A DNA stretch of 64,000 bases from Lentibacillus persicus (GCF_900112705.1 NZ_FOMR01000002.1:124001-188000); one strand, 5' to 3'. Positions 8,302 to 17,686 are shown, numbered from the stretch's first letter. Notes: a model not told the origin generated them from the letters alone. Numbers and translations: made by a program.

Positions 8302-9228
8302 TTAGTAATCCTCCTTAAAACGACGGGAGATATATTGTGACAGGAGATTCATAATTAGTGTGAAAACAAAAAGCGTCATACCCACCGCATAAATGCTGTA
8401 ATAGGTCGTGGACCCATATGAGGCATCACCCAGTGTCACCTGAACAATATAACCGGTCATCGTCTGTATCGATTCGGTGACATCGGTCGTAAGTTTTGGT
8501 GTTGAGCCGGCAGCGACAGAGACAATCATCGTTTCACCAATTGCCCGGGAGACCCCCAGAACAAATGAAGCTATTATTCCGGACAATGCTGCGGGAACAA
8601 TGACTTTAAGAGCAACTTCCAACCTCGTGGAGCCCATCGCCAAGGCACCTTCCCTTATTGAATTGGGTACAGAACTCATCGCATCTTCCGACAGTGATGC
8701 AATCATCGGGATAATCATAATACCTACCACAATTCCAGGGCTGAGTGCGTTGAAAATTGGCAAGTCATCAATGGCGATTTGCAGCATTGGTGTCACAAAG
8801 GTCAACGCGAAGAAACCATAGACAATTGTCGGAATTCCGGCCAGAACTTCCAGAACAGGCTTGACAACTTTCCGCACTTTCGGTGGTGCAAATTCACTTA
8901 AATAAATAGCTGAAGCCAGACCAATCGGTATCGCCACAATCATTGCAATAACTGTTATCAGCAGTGTACCGGATATTAACGGAAGAATACCGTAACTGGC
9001 ATTTTCTCCAAATGGCCACCATTCGGTTCCTGTTATAAACTCTACAAATGATACACGATTGAAAAACGTGATCGTTTCCACTAATAACGTAAGGATAATA
9101 CCAATCGTTGTCAAAACAGATATAATCGCACACAGCAGGAAAAATACTGGTGCAACTTTCTCCAGGATACGGAGAAGATGCTGATTTGATTTCTTCTCAT
9201 TCATCATTTCTTTAACATTGACCGCCAT
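8302..9228 (-). CDS. pstC: Phosphate ABC transporter permease PstC
   Basis: 308-residue permease with about six membrane segments and the ABC-coupling loop around SSVPNSIREGALAMGSTRLE. PLEVLAGIPTIVYGFFALTFV-type residues near the middle are characteristic of PstC. It pairs with PstA. It is second in the operon, 167 nt after pstS, and its ATG follows AGAGGAG. The gap to pstS holds no further gene that I can see. Confidence 0.97.
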   Translation of the reverse strand: MAVNVKEMMNEKKSNQHLLRILEKVAPVFFLLCAIISVLTTIGIILTLLVETITFFNRVSFVEFITGTEWWPFGENASYGILPLISGTLLITVIAMIVAIPIGLASAIYLSEFAPPKVRKVVKPVLEVLAGIPTIVYGFFALTFVTPMLQIAIDDLPIFNALSPGIVVGIMIIPMIASLSEDAMSSVPNSIREGALAMGSTRLEVALKVIVPAALSGIIASFVLGVSRAIGETMIVSVAAGSTPKLTTDVTESIQTMTGYIVQVTLGDASYGSTTYYSIYAVGMTLFVFTLIMNLLSQYISRRFKEDY

Positions 9229-9395
9229 GACAATACTCCTCTTTTATATACTGGACAGTATAAACCTTGCGATAACCATCAGACTTATCATTGATACTCA
9301 CATACTACAAATAATTAAACGCAGGAAAGTGAGGAAAGCCTGTCAAATCTTCCCTCACATCCATTAGTCAATTTGGAAACTTGTCAGCTTGCAAT

Positions 9396-10406
9396 TTATT
9401 TCCCTGCAATCTCATCAAGTTTGTTTAACGCTTCTTCATAAGCACTGTCAGGTTTCGCTACATAGCCGACTGATTCAGCCATTGCACCTGCATTTTCCAA
9501 TGCATATTTTGCAAAGTTGTAAACAGACTCATCTTCGAGCGTTGAATGCTTTACATAAACGAATAATGGTCTTGCGAAAGGATTATACTCACCTGACTGA
9601 ACGGTTTCCTGATCCGGCTTAACGGCTTCGCCACTGTCATTAACAATCGGTACGGCTTTTAGTTGATCATCGTTTTCAGCATAATAAGCATAGCCGAAGT
9701 AGCCGATAGCATTTTTAGATCCTGTTACACCTTGTACAAGAACGTTATCATCTTCAGATAATGAAGCATCTTGACGAATATCGCCCTCTTCTCCAAAGAC
9801 GACCTCACTAAAGTAATCAAATGTGCCGGAATCTGCGCCCGGGCTGTAAAATTCGATTTCTTCTTCAGGCCATCCTTCTCTGACATCCGCCCAAGTCGTC
9901 ACATCACCATCTGCTGACCACATTTTATTCAGTTCTTCAACTGTTAGCTGGTCAACCCAGTCATTTTCTGTGTTAACCACAATGGATAAGCCATCAAGTG
10001 CGATTTCAAATTCAGTATACTCAATACCCGTTTCTTCAAGTGCCTGTTTTTCTTCATCTTTTATCGGACGGGAAGCATTTGAAATGTGTGTTTCACCTGC
10101 TGCGAACTTTTCAAATCCGCCCCCGCTTCCGGAGGTACCAATGTTAACACGGGCATCAGGGTTTTCTTTTTGATATTCTTCAGCAACAGCTTCCATTACC
10201 GGGAATACTGTTGATGATCCATCGACCACCACTTCGGTCATTTCACCTTCAGATTCACTGCTGCCTTCTGCACTTGTATTTTCTTCTGTATTACTATTTG
10301 CCTCTTCATCGCCACCATCTTCACTGCCCTCTGCGTTACCGCATGCTGCTAAAACAACCAGCAGCAGAGAAATCACTGCTAATAGCCATAATGATTTTGA
10401 CTTCAT
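9396..10406 (-). CDS. pstS: Phosphate-binding lipoprotein PstS
   Basis: 336-residue extracytoplasmic solute-binding lipoprotein. A signal peptide ends in the lipobox LAAC (Cys22), followed by an acidic Ser/Glu/Gly/Asn linker to about residue 55, then the phosphate-binding domain with DGSSTVFPV, NIGTSGSGGGFEKFAAGE and SPGADSGTFDYF. It delivers phosphate to PstCA. It is first gene of the pst operon, directly behind the PHO box and a SigmaA-like -10. Confidence 0.97.
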   Translation of the reverse strand: MKSKSLWLLAVISLLLVVLAACGNAEGSEDGGDEEANSNTEENTSAEGSSESEGEMTEVVVDGSSTVFPVMEAVAEEYQKENPDARVNIGTSGSGGGFEKFAAGETHISNASRPIKDEEKQALEETGIEYTEFEIALDGLSIVVNTENDWVDQLTVEELNKMWSADGDVTTWADVREGWPEEEIEFYSPGADSGTFDYFSEVVFGEEGDIRQDASLSEDDNVLVQGVTGSKNAIGYFGYAYYAENDDQLKAVPIVNDSGEAVKPDQETVQSGEYNPFARPLFVYVKHSTLEDESVYNFAKYALENAGAMAESVGYVAKPDSAYEEALNKLDEIAGK

Positions 10407-10486
10407 GCTTTTGCCCCCTAATGGTTAGTGTTTGTCAGAAAAGATGTTATGTTGTCTTCCCTGCAATTCTTATAATAACCAATGAG

Positions 10487-10525
10487 TGTTAACTACCTAT
10501 TAATTCGATGTTAATATTCTGTAAA
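10487..10525 (-). promoter_or_regulatory. PHO box (PhoP binding site) of the pst operon
   Basis: Read on the minus strand there are four hexamers, TTTACA, TTAACA, TTAATA, TTAACA, each separated by exactly 5 nt, giving an 11-nt period. This is the known Bacillus PhoP pattern of TTAACA-like direct repeats. A TATTAT (10472-10477) lies 9 nt downstream as a -10. It predicts PhoP~P activation of pstSCAB-phoU under phosphate limitation. Confidence 0.85.
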
Positions 10526-10565
10526 GTTAATAGATTAATAAGGCTTTGTTTAAATCGATTAAATA

Positions 10566-10605
10566 AAAAAGCCTGAACACTTTAATAAGCGTTCAAGCTT
10601 TTTAC
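10566..10605 (-). terminator. Terminator of pbpA
   Basis: On the minus strand an A-rich arm with GC-TTGAAC pairs with GTTCA-GGC, followed by TTTTTT. It separates pbpA from the pst promoter region. Confidence 0.7.
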
Positions 10606-10614
10606 GCGATGAAA

Positions 10615-12672
10615 TTAATTTTCGTTGTCTTCATTTACATCAAAATAGGCATCCAGTATTCCTTTACCAATATTATGATTAATCGGGTAATCACTGCCTG
10701 TTCCTGTAAACGGGACATTAATCGCAAAAGCAACTTCTGGTTTTTCATGTGGTGCGTAGCCTACCAGTGATAGGTTTTCAGTCGAAGCCTTAGTGCCATC
10801 TGAGTAATATTTGTCATATTCAGCTGTTCCGGTCTTACCGGCCGCATCATATGGTTTATCAGCAAAATGGTGGTCGGCGGTTCCATTAGGTGATTGGAAA
10901 ACCCGTCGGAAGCCTTCCTGGACACGGTCAATTTCACTAGTGGACATTTGCAGCTGATTCATCACATCTGTATTAAAACTTTCGTGAACAGGACCAAGGC
11001 CTTCTTCATGCGGAATAGGATTGCGGATCTCTTTCATGAAATGTGGCCGTACCCGGCTGCCGCCATTGGCGATCGTTGACACATATTGTGCCAGCTGCAT
11101 CGTTGTATACGTATCATACTGGCCAATCGCCAAGTCAAGTGTACCTCCGCTCCCGTTTGGCCCCGTAAAACCTGTTGACTCCTGAGGGAAATCGATACCG
11201 GTCTCTACACCAAGACCAAACTGAGCGTAGTAATTCCGCATTTCATCATACGTACCACCTTCAACCGGCATTGGTTCATTTGGCTCATAATTAAAATAGC
11301 CACCCATTCGCATGGCGATATAGAACATATACACGTTGGATGACTGTTCCAATGCTTCGTAGTCATTGACCCACCCCAGATTTGTCCAGGAACTTTTAGG
11401 AGGTGTCGAAGCAATATTAATCGTCGTATCATAAAATTGCTGTCCCGGCTCAATCACACCCGATCCATATCCAGCCAACATGGTTGCACCTTTTATAGAA
11501 GACCCGGGCTCACTGGCATTGAAAATGGAAATCGTTTCGCTGGTGGTAAATTCATTTTCCTTATCATCATACCGTTGACCGCTTGCAGCCAAAATCTCCC
11601 CGGTATTTGGATCCATCACAACCGCTGTTGCATATTCCATATGCTTATTTTCACCCGGCTCTTGTGTGATTGCCGCTTTCAGTTCATCACGCAAAATCTT
11701 ATCGAGTTCCTGCTGCAGTTCCATATCAACTGTCAACACAAGGTCTTTACCCCGCTGACCGTCCACCACAACCTCCGAGTCAACAACCGTTCCATCACTA
11801 TTTGTTGTGTACTGAATTTTTTCTTTGCGTCCTCTCAGGACACTTTCGTATTGCTCTTCCAGTCCGCTATTTCCGACCCGATCATTTCGACTGTAGCCCC
11901 TGGTCAGATAATAATCCTGCTGATCAGCAGGAATGCCTTGAGTTTCGGACGTAATGGAACCCGCAAAGTCACGGAACGTATCCTCATAAGGATATTCCCG
12001 ATTCCAGTCAGTCGTGGCGTTAACGCCAGGCAGCTCATCCAAATGAGCAGACACGCGTGCAAATTCTTCAGGTGACACATCTTCATTTTTAATGACTTGA
12101 GGTGTCAATGACATTGCTTTATCCATCTCTTTTTTTATCGCCATTACTTCAAGCTGCTGTTTTGAGTAGTCATCAACTTTTTCTTTATCGATACGCTTTA
12201 ACGTTTCGTTGTACACTTCACCGTTATCCATTTCCTCTGTTTCAGCTTTCGACAGAAGACTTTTGGCTTCTTCTTGATTATTTAAGTACCAATATTCACG
12301 TTTGTCACGGAGTGTGACATTATCCAAATCATCTTCCGAATCCATCGAAATGTATTCAGCCAAATTCTCGGCCACTTCCAGTCTGTCTTCAGCCTGAACC
12401 CCTTTCTCAGGTGTATATGTTATGGAATAAGCGGCATCGTTTCCCACAATCAACTCATGGTTGCGATCATACATTTTACCACGGGGGACGGATACCTCTG
12501 TAAAGTCATTCGTTGTACGGTCAATTTCGGCCTGGAATGCTTCGCCATTTAAAATTTGAACAACCCCCAACTGAAGCACTAACGCCGAAAACAATAGAAA
12601 GACAATAAAAAATAATATATTCAAACGAAAGGGAAGCTGTGCTCTTTTCTTCTTTTTCTTTTTGGAAACCAT
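10615..12672 (-). CDS. pbpA: Class B penicillin-binding protein (PBP2A-type transpeptidase)
   Basis: 685-residue peptidoglycan DD-transpeptidase of cell elongation. A Lys-rich cytoplasmic N-terminus, one membrane anchor (about 17-40), a dimerisation domain, then the transpeptidase domain with SxxK at 391-394 (SSIK), SxN at 444-446 and KTG at 613-615, all intact. Gene order with the upstream MFS gene and the downstream pst operon matches B. subtilis pbpA, encoding PBP2a. Full length for the family. Confidence 0.93.
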   Translation of the reverse strand: MVSKKKKKKRAQLPFRLNILFFIVFLLFSALVLQLGVVQILNGEAFQAEIDRTTNDFTEVSVPRGKMYDRNHELIVGNDAAYSITYTPEKGVQAEDRLEVAENLAEYISMDSEDDLDNVTLRDKREYWYLNNQEEAKSLLSKAETEEMDNGEVYNETLKRIDKEKVDDYSKQQLEVMAIKKEMDKAMSLTPQVIKNEDVSPEEFARVSAHLDELPGVNATTDWNREYPYEDTFRDFAGSITSETQGIPADQQDYYLTRGYSRNDRVGNSGLEEQYESVLRGRKEKIQYTTNSDGTVVDSEVVVDGQRGKDLVLTVDMELQQELDKILRDELKAAITQEPGENKHMEYATAVVMDPNTGEILAASGQRYDDKENEFTTSETISIFNASEPGSSIKGATMLAGYGSGVIEPGQQFYDTTINIASTPPKSSWTNLGWVNDYEALEQSSNVYMFYIAMRMGGYFNYEPNEPMPVEGGTYDEMRNYYAQFGLGVETGIDFPQESTGFTGPNGSGGTLDLAIGQYDTYTTMQLAQYVSTIANGGSRVRPHFMKEIRNPIPHEEGLGPVHESFNTDVMNQLQMSTSEIDRVQEGFRRVFQSPNGTADHHFADKPYDAAGKTGTAEYDKYYSDGTKASTENLSLVGYAPHEKPEVAFAINVPFTGTGSDYPINHNIGKGILDAYFDVNEDNEN

Positions 12673-12745
12673 TATTCCTCCCCCAATTTTTAAAGCAATT
12701 GTATCTTTTTATTATATCATTTAATGCTTGTATTTCTAAGAGGAA

Positions 12746-14017
12746 TCAACGATTTTTTTCATCTGTAACCGGCTCGTTTGTAATCGACTGATTGTTCCCT
12801 GCGCTTCCCAAATAAATATTTCTTACAAACAAATAAATAAACAAATGGCCCAACCCGAAGAATGCAAGTAAATATGGGATAACAATTTCGGCTCGAAACA
12901 ATGTAATGGCAATAAGAAAAACAGCAATCGATGTTACCCTGCCCACGTTTACAAACAATTCTCTGACAACAATATATTCAACCCGCAGTTCTTTGGCTTT
13001 CCGTGCTTTCCCGATAACATCAAATGTCAAAGATGCATATGGGACGTTTACAATCGGGTAAGCGATACCAATGAGTACAGCATAAATCATCAGCTGTGTA
13101 TAGCCTAAATCAAACAAGATGATATAGACAGCAAAGTATAGGATTAGCGCACCGGTGAGAATGGCTTTTTTACGCAAAGAAGGCTTGATCCATTTTGTCA
13201 CGACGAAATATAAGATAAGCGATAAGCCTGACAAAAACAGATTAAACATACCCAGTGCAAACTCACTCTGTGTCGTGACAAACACCCAAATAGAAATCAC
13301 AAATAAAAAGATACCTTCGCGTACCCCCTGTGAGATATGGGCACTTAGAATTCTTTTCCAGTTCTTGTTGTGATTCCACTCCAATAATACGCGCTTAAAA
13401 TGAAACAAGCCTTCAGCCTGCCGCCGTTTCAGGAAGAAACTGCAGACGACCGCAGCGATGAACAACAGAAATGAAATCGTGAAAATAACGCTATAGCCAA
13501 CATTCTCCTGCATACCGGCAATGATGGTACCCGCCAGTAAAGGGCCGACCATACCTGCAAAAGACTGCAGCACACCAAGAAATCCATTAAAAAAATCCCT
13601 TGATTCCGGCTCGGTTATCTCAAACGTCAAAACATTAAATGCAAGCCAGTAAAATCCAAAGCCAATCCCCAATACACTTCCAAGCAGAAAATTATATGTG
13701 GCAGCCTTTTCAGCAATAAGTAACACACTCAAAAAAAATAGAGATAAGAATATTACCCCTAAACGCAAAACAACTACACGATCAACTTTCTTAGCTATTT
13801 TCCCTGCCAACACAAACGTAAGCGGCTGAAATAAATAAATTCCCAAATTGTAAAAAGCAATGGTAATATAATCACCTGCTTGCTTCCATAAATATATATT
13901 CACAAACGTATTGGACAGAAAAATACTGAGGGAGTACAGTCCCCCAATTACCAGCAATAAAATAAGATCGCGGCTGATTTCAATTTTACCTGCAAATTTT
14001 TCTAGGGCTTTATGCAT
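12746..14017 (-). CDS. Major facilitator superfamily transporter (YqgE-like)
   Basis: 423 residues with about twelve hydrophobic segments in two halves of six, and a cytoplasmic loop around KKVDRVVVLRLG between early segments as in MFS carriers. The substrate cannot be read from the sequence. It lies between sodA and pbpA, as yqgE does in B. subtilis. The charged C-terminal tail is cytoplasmic. Confidence 0.85.
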   Translation of the reverse strand: MHKALEKFAGKIEISRDLILLLVIGGLYSLSIFLSNTFVNIYLWKQAGDYITIAFYNLGIYLFQPLTFVLAGKIAKKVDRVVVLRLGVIFLSLFFLSVLLIAEKAATYNFLLGSVLGIGFGFYWLAFNVLTFEITEPESRDFFNGFLGVLQSFAGMVGPLLAGTIIAGMQENVGYSVIFTISFLLFIAAVVCSFFLKRRQAEGLFHFKRVLLEWNHNKNWKRILSAHISQGVREGIFLFVISIWVFVTTQSEFALGMFNLFLSGLSLILYFVVTKWIKPSLRKKAILTGALILYFAVYIILFDLGYTQLMIYAVLIGIAYPIVNVPYASLTFDVIGKARKAKELRVEYIVVRELFVNVGRVTSIAVFLIAITLFRAEIVIPYLLAFFGLGHLFIYLFVRNIYLGSAGNNQSITNEPVTDEKNR

Positions 14018-14131
14018 ATCGATTGCTCCTTTTCGTTCGTTTATAGTGTGAACGAATTAAAGCCATCTATGCAGTGTAAAAACCTCGATTTCCGCCGCAA
14101 TCTTTGTGTTAAATCTGTTTATCAACCATTA

Positions 14132-14161
14132 AAAAGGCACGGGAATAATCCCGTGCCTTTT
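14132..14161. terminator. Terminator after sodA
   Basis: Arms AAAAGGCACGGGA and TCCCGTGCCTTTT form a nearly perfect hairpin ending in T. It lies 11 nt past the sodA stop on the minus strand and is symmetric enough to work both ways. Confidence 0.85.
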
Positions 14162-14171
14162 GTCACTTAGT

Positions 14172-14783
14172 TTATTTTGCTTCTTCGTAATTTTTTGCTA
14201 CTTGCTCCCAGTTAACCACATTCCAGAATGCAGCAACATATTCAGGACGCTTGTTTTGATACTTCAAGTAGTAAGCATGCTCCCAAACGTCCAGACCCAA
14301 AATAGGTGTTTTGCCATCCATTAAAGGTGTATCCTGGTTTGGTGTATCGGTAATTTCCAGCTCGCCGTTATTGACTACGAGCCAAGCCCATCCGGAGCCA
14401 AAACGCCCTTTTGCAGCAGCTTCAAATTCTTCTTTAAATTTGTCAAAGCTTCCAAATTTATTGTTGATTTTGTCAGCTAGTTCACCTGAAGGTTCACCGC
14501 CGCCATTTGGTGACATAACCTTCCAAAACAAGCTATGGTTCGCATGGCCCCCGCCGTTGTTGCGAACAGCAGTGCGAATATCTTCAGGAACAGCATCGAG
14601 ATTACCTACTAAGTCCTCAAGTGATTTGTTCTCAAGGTCTGATTTGCCTTCAATTGCAGCATTCAGTTTTGTTACGTAGGTATTGTGATGCTTCGTGTGG
14701 TGAATGTTCATTGTTTCTTTGTCGATTGTAGGTTCTAAAGCATCATATGCGTATGGTAGTTCTGGTAGTTCAAATTTTGCCAT
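14172..14783 (-). CDS. sodA: Superoxide dismutase, Mn/Fe type
   Basis: 203 residues. Metal ligands are visible: His28 in the IHHTKHH motif, the second His in the [12 protein letters not shown] region near 80, and Asp/His in DVWEHAYY near 165. It removes superoxide in the cytoplasm. The residues before the second ligand (NNGGGHANH) and the GGEPSG insert are typical of Bacillus Mn enzymes. Its ATG follows AAAGGAGGAC. It is a single gene with its own terminator, next to the tRNA cluster. Confidence 0.97.
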   Translation of the reverse strand: MAKFELPELPYAYDALEPTIDKETMNIHHTKHHNTYVTKLNAAIEGKSDLENKSLEDLVGNLDAVPEDIRTAVRNNGGGHANHSLFWKVMSPNGGGEPSGELADKINNKFGSFDKFKEEFEAAAKGRFGSGWAWLVVNNGELEITDTPNQDTPLMDGKTPILGLDVWEHAYYLKYQNKRPEYVAAFWNVVNWEQVAKNYEEAK

Positions 14784-14955
14784 TTTTAATGTCCTCCTTT
14801 AATTTTATTTACTAAAAGGATTGAATATTCACCCTTTATAATCAAGGCTATCAAAGCCTTTATGGTCATGCAAGTTAAATGCACTAAAGGAATGTGAATG
14901 ATTTAACCTCTTTTATTTCTATTCCCGGAGATATAATTTATAAACGTTCACATAT
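14784..14955. other. Intergenic region upstream of sodA
   Basis: No gene is seen. It must hold the sodA promoter; the sequence is AT-rich without a clear -35/-10 pair. A short perfect hairpin AAGGCT-TTGAT-AGCCTT (minus strand) occurs in it. Confidence 0.4.
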
Positions 14956-14980
14956 AAAAAAACAAGCCATCAGCTTGTTT
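14956..14980 (-). terminator. Terminator of the tRNA cluster
   Basis: On the minus strand AAACAAGC pairs with GCTTGTTT, followed by a T run, 8 nt after tRNA-Phe. Confidence 0.85.
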
Positions 14981-14987
14981 AAAAAAG

Positions 14988-15060
<73 letters not shown>

Positions 15061-15135
15061 ATATCTGGTTTTCATTCTAACCTTCTTTTTGCATACCGAG
15101 TGTAACTTCTCATTCGGACTTAATCAAATTATGTA

Positions 15136-15228
15136 TGGAGGAGGTAGAGGGATTCGAACCCCCGCGCGGTTTGACCCGCCTGTCGGTTTTCAAGACCGAT
15201 CCCTTCAGCCAGACTTGGGTATACCTCC
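15136..15228 (-). tRNA. tRNA-Ser (TGA)
   Basis: A long-variable-arm tRNA with anticodon loop CTTGAAA and acceptor GGAGGTA/TACCTCC; CCA is encoded. The discriminator base reads T (U73), where serine tRNAs normally have G. Confidence 0.95.
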
Positions 15229-15236
15229 GAATTCAA

Positions 15237-15313
15237 TGGTGGACCCTGCAGGATTCGAACCTGCGACCGATCGGTTATGAGCCGATAGCTCTGACCAGCT
15301 GAGCTAAGGGTCC
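15237..15313 (-). tRNA. tRNA-Ile2 (CAT, probable lysidine-modified)
   Basis: A cloverleaf with anticodon CAT, acceptor GGACCCT/AGGGTCC, discriminator A and encoded CCA. It is not initiator-like. The other CAT tRNA here has the elongator-Met body, whereas this one has the GGACC acceptor and GGCTCATAACC loop region typical of Bacillus tRNA-Ile2, which TilS modifies to read AUA. The Ile2 call is an inference from similarity. Confidence 0.8.
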
Positions 15314-15335
15314 GTATTAAATTTACATAAGATTA

Positions 15336-15412
15336 TGGGGCGACCGGTGGGGATCGAACCCACGAATGCCGGAGCCACAATCCGGTGCGTTAACCACTTC
15401 GCCACGGCCGCC
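15336..15412 (-). tRNA. tRNA-His (GTG)
   Basis: Anticodon GTG, acceptor GCGGCCG/CGGTCGC with discriminator C and the extra encoded G at -1 that marks histidine tRNAs; CCA is encoded. Confidence 0.96.
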
Positions 15413-15427
15413 GTCAAGATTTATTTT

Positions 15428-15504
15428 TGGTGGCGGCGGAGGGGATCGAACCCCCGACCTCACGGGTATGAACCGTACGCTCTCGCCAGCTGAGCTACAC
15501 CGCC
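15428..15504 (-). tRNA. tRNA-Met (CAT), elongator
   Basis: Acceptor GGCGGTG/CGCCGCC, anticodon CAT, discriminator A, encoded CCA. The body matches the Bacillus elongator tRNA-Met pattern rather than initiator or Ile2. Confidence 0.93.
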
Positions 15505-15507
15505 AAA

Positions 15508-15582
15508 TGGCTCCACAGGCAGGATTCGAACCTGCGACCGATCGGTTAACAGCCGATAGCTCTACCACTGAGCTACTGTGGA
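15508..15582 (-). tRNA. tRNA-Asn (GTT)
   Basis: Acceptor TCCACAG/CTGTGGA, anticodon GTT, discriminator G, encoded CCA. It is first in the cluster, just behind the promoter, 3 nt before tRNA-Met. Confidence 0.96.
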
Positions 15583-15633
15583 ATAATAAAAATTCTGTTT
15601 CGAACGAGTGGTTTTTAATCAGCAACGAAATAT

Positions 15634-15662
15634 AATTTACCACGTCCGACAAAATCTGTCAA
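15634..15662 (-). promoter_or_regulatory. SigmaA promoter of the tRNA cluster
   Basis: On the minus strand a perfect TTGACA, a 17-nt spacer, then TAAATT, about 50 nt before tRNA-Asn. Strong stable-RNA type promoter. Confidence 0.75.
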
Positions 15663-15830
15663 TAACCCTGAGACAACGAATTTTATGTAAAACAATCAAG
15701 GCATAACCAAACGAGCGACACTAAATACTATAGCATGTTCGTAAATTGTTTTCAATATGAAATTTACTTATTATAAAATTTTTTAGATTAGAAGAAAAAG
15801 GGTGCAAGAAGAATGCACCCTTTTTAGTAA

Positions 15831-17456
15831 TTATTCACCTAAAACAGACTCTGCAATATTTGACGCGTGATCGCCTATTCGTTCAAGGTTGCTGATAATA
15901 TCGACAAAAACAATTCCTGCAGAACCGGTACACAGCCCCTCGTTCATACGAATAATATGTTTTTTACGGTAATTGCGTTCCATTCTGTCAATTTGCTCTT
16001 CTTTCTGGACAACGGCAAGCGCTTCTTCACGGTCCATGTTGTCAAGCGCCTTTACTGCCTGCTTAACCGTCATAATGGTTAAATCAAACATATTATTCAA
16101 ATCTTCCTGCGCCTGTTCTGTCAGATCTACTTTGTTGGAGATTTTATAGTCAATTAATTCGATGACATTTTCAAAATGGTCACCCATCCGCTCTATATCA
16201 CGAACAGAATCCATTAATACTGTGTGCTTGGCACCTTCTGCCTCGGTCATTGATTCACCGGACATTTCGACTAAATAATCCGTAATTTCACGGTCGAGAT
16301 TATTTAATGCACCTTCAATTTGCATTGACATCTCGGAATGTTTTTGATTTTGAGTTGTTAAATACAAGTTCGTTTCTTCCAAGCCTTTAGAGGCATAACC
16401 GCCCATTCGAATAATCTCTGCTTTTGCTTGATCCAAAGCCAATGTTGAAGATTGTTGGATGAAAATCGGATCCAAATGCTGCGGTTTATATTCGATTACT
16501 GTATCTTCACCAGGGATCATTTTGGTCACAATCCATGCCAGTGCACCGATAAACGGAAATTGAATAATAAGGTTTGCCAAGTTAAAGCTCCCGTGTGCAA
16601 ATGCGATTGTCATTTCCGGATTAAGGCCCAGAGCAGATTGCAAATATTCAACATACTGTGTAAATAAACCAAGCAGTAAAATGACAACTATGGCACCTGC
16701 AAGGTTGAAAATCACATGAACATATGCGGTGCGTTTAGCTGCAACCGTGGCCCCGATTGAAGCCAGTACAGCTGTAATCGTGGTCCCGATATTATCACCG
16801 AATAATACCGGCAGAGCCGCCTCCAGGCTAATGGCGCCTTCAGAGAAAAGCCCTTGAAGAATACCGATTGTCGCTGATGAACTCTGAACAATAAACGTAA
16901 ATAATGTACCAATCACAACACCTAATATAGAGTGTTCACTCATACTGAGCGTCAGATCCTGAAATGCCTGCACTTCACGCAGCGGTGACATACCACTGCT
17001 CATAAGTTCCAAGCCTAAAAACAAGGCACCAAATCCGAAGACGGCTTGTCCTACATTATTTATTTTCTGGCTCTTAAAGAAAAACAGAAGGAAACAGCCG
17101 ACTGCAATAATAGGGAGTGCATACTCGCCAAGATCAATACCAATGATGAAAGCTGTAACAGTTGTACCCACATTGGCACCCATTATGACACCAATCGCCT
17201 GCCTGAGTGTCATAAAACCGGCATTGACCAGCCCGACGGTCAAAACAGTCGTCCCTGAACTGCTTTGAATTAAGATTGTTACAACAATTCCTGCCAGCAC
17301 ACCAAGAAATGGATTACTGGTCGTTTTGTCCAAAATATTACGGAGACGATCGCCGGCAGATCGCTGTAAGCCTTCTCCCATATATTTGATTCCAAGTAAA
17401 AATATACCCAGACCGCCGATAAACTCAAATATCAGTGTCTGCACATCGATATCCAA
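15831..17456 (-). CDS. Na/Pi-cotransporter-family membrane protein with PhoU-like C-terminal domain
   Basis: About 541 residues. The membrane half carries the two inverted QSSS repeats of the family (ILIQSSSGTTVLTVGLVNAG and FIVQSSSATIGILQGL), each followed by GxNxGTT-type motifs (MGANVGTTVT, FGDNIGTTIT). The C-terminal 200 residues are PhoU-like helices with RDIERMGDH and NLERIGDHASNIAE. Likely Na+-coupled phosphate movement; direction unproved. The frame extends to an ATG at 17480, but a TTG at 17456 has AAGGGTGG at good spacing and gives the usual N-terminus, so I chose it. B. subtilis YqeW is a relative. Confidence 0.88.
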   Translation of the reverse strand: MDIDVQTLIFEFIGGLGIFLLGIKYMGEGLQRSAGDRLRNILDKTTSNPFLGVLAGIVVTILIQSSSGTTVLTVGLVNAGFMTLRQAIGVIMGANVGTTVTAFIIGIDLGEYALPIIAVGCFLLFFFKSQKINNVGQAVFGFGALFLGLELMSSGMSPLREVQAFQDLTLSMSEHSILGVVIGTLFTFIVQSSSATIGILQGLFSEGAISLEAALPVLFGDNIGTTITAVLASIGATVAAKRTAYVHVIFNLAGAIVVILLLGLFTQYVEYLQSALGLNPEMTIAFAHGSFNLANLIIQFPFIGALAWIVTKMIPGEDTVIEYKPQHLDPIFIQQSSTLALDQAKAEIIRMGGYASKGLEETNLYLTTQNQKHSEMSMQIEGALNNLDREITDYLVEMSGESMTEAEGAKHTVLMDSVRDIERMGDHFENVIELIDYKISNKVDLTEQAQEDLNNMFDLTIMTVKQAVKALDNMDREEALAVVQKEEQIDRMERNYRKKHIIRMNEGLCTGSAGIVFVDIISNLERIGDHASNIAESVLGE

Positions 17457-17507
17457 AAATAATTCCACCCTTCGAACCATGCTGAAATTTGTCGCATTCC
17501 TTCCCCA

Positions 17508-17536
17508 TTATTAATGCTCGATTGACTTTTTGTAAA
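17508..17536 (-). promoter_or_regulatory. SigmaA-type promoter of the Na/Pi cotransporter gene
   Basis: On the minus strand TTTACA, a 17-nt spacer, TAATAA. Transcription would start near 17501, leaving about 45 nt before the TTG start. Confidence 0.55.
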
Positions 17537-17646
17537 GACCATTGGTAAAAACTTAACATAAAATTTACATTCATTTATAGATCATTTATTAGTTACCCTT
17601 CCAGGCGACATTTCATTCTTAAACCGGTCACTTAAATAAACTATAA

Positions 17647-17679
17647 AAAACTCATGAACCTTTATGATTCATGAGTTTT
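17647..17679 (-). terminator. Terminator of the short NfeD gene
   Basis: AAAACTCATGA pairs with TCATGAGTTTT, 8 nt past the stop at 17687. Confidence 0.8.
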
Positions 17680-17686
17680 ACCTTGC

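Noticed and set aside
15089-15652. Open frames of 60-110 codons on both strands containing GFEPATDRL and similar peptides
   Set aside because: They are translations across and antisense to the tRNA genes, a well-known false protein signature.
17530-17575. Possible PHO box before the Na/Pi cotransporter gene
   Set aside because: TTTACA- and TTTACC-like words occur but not at the 11-nt period; the best fit is an ordinary SigmaA promoter.
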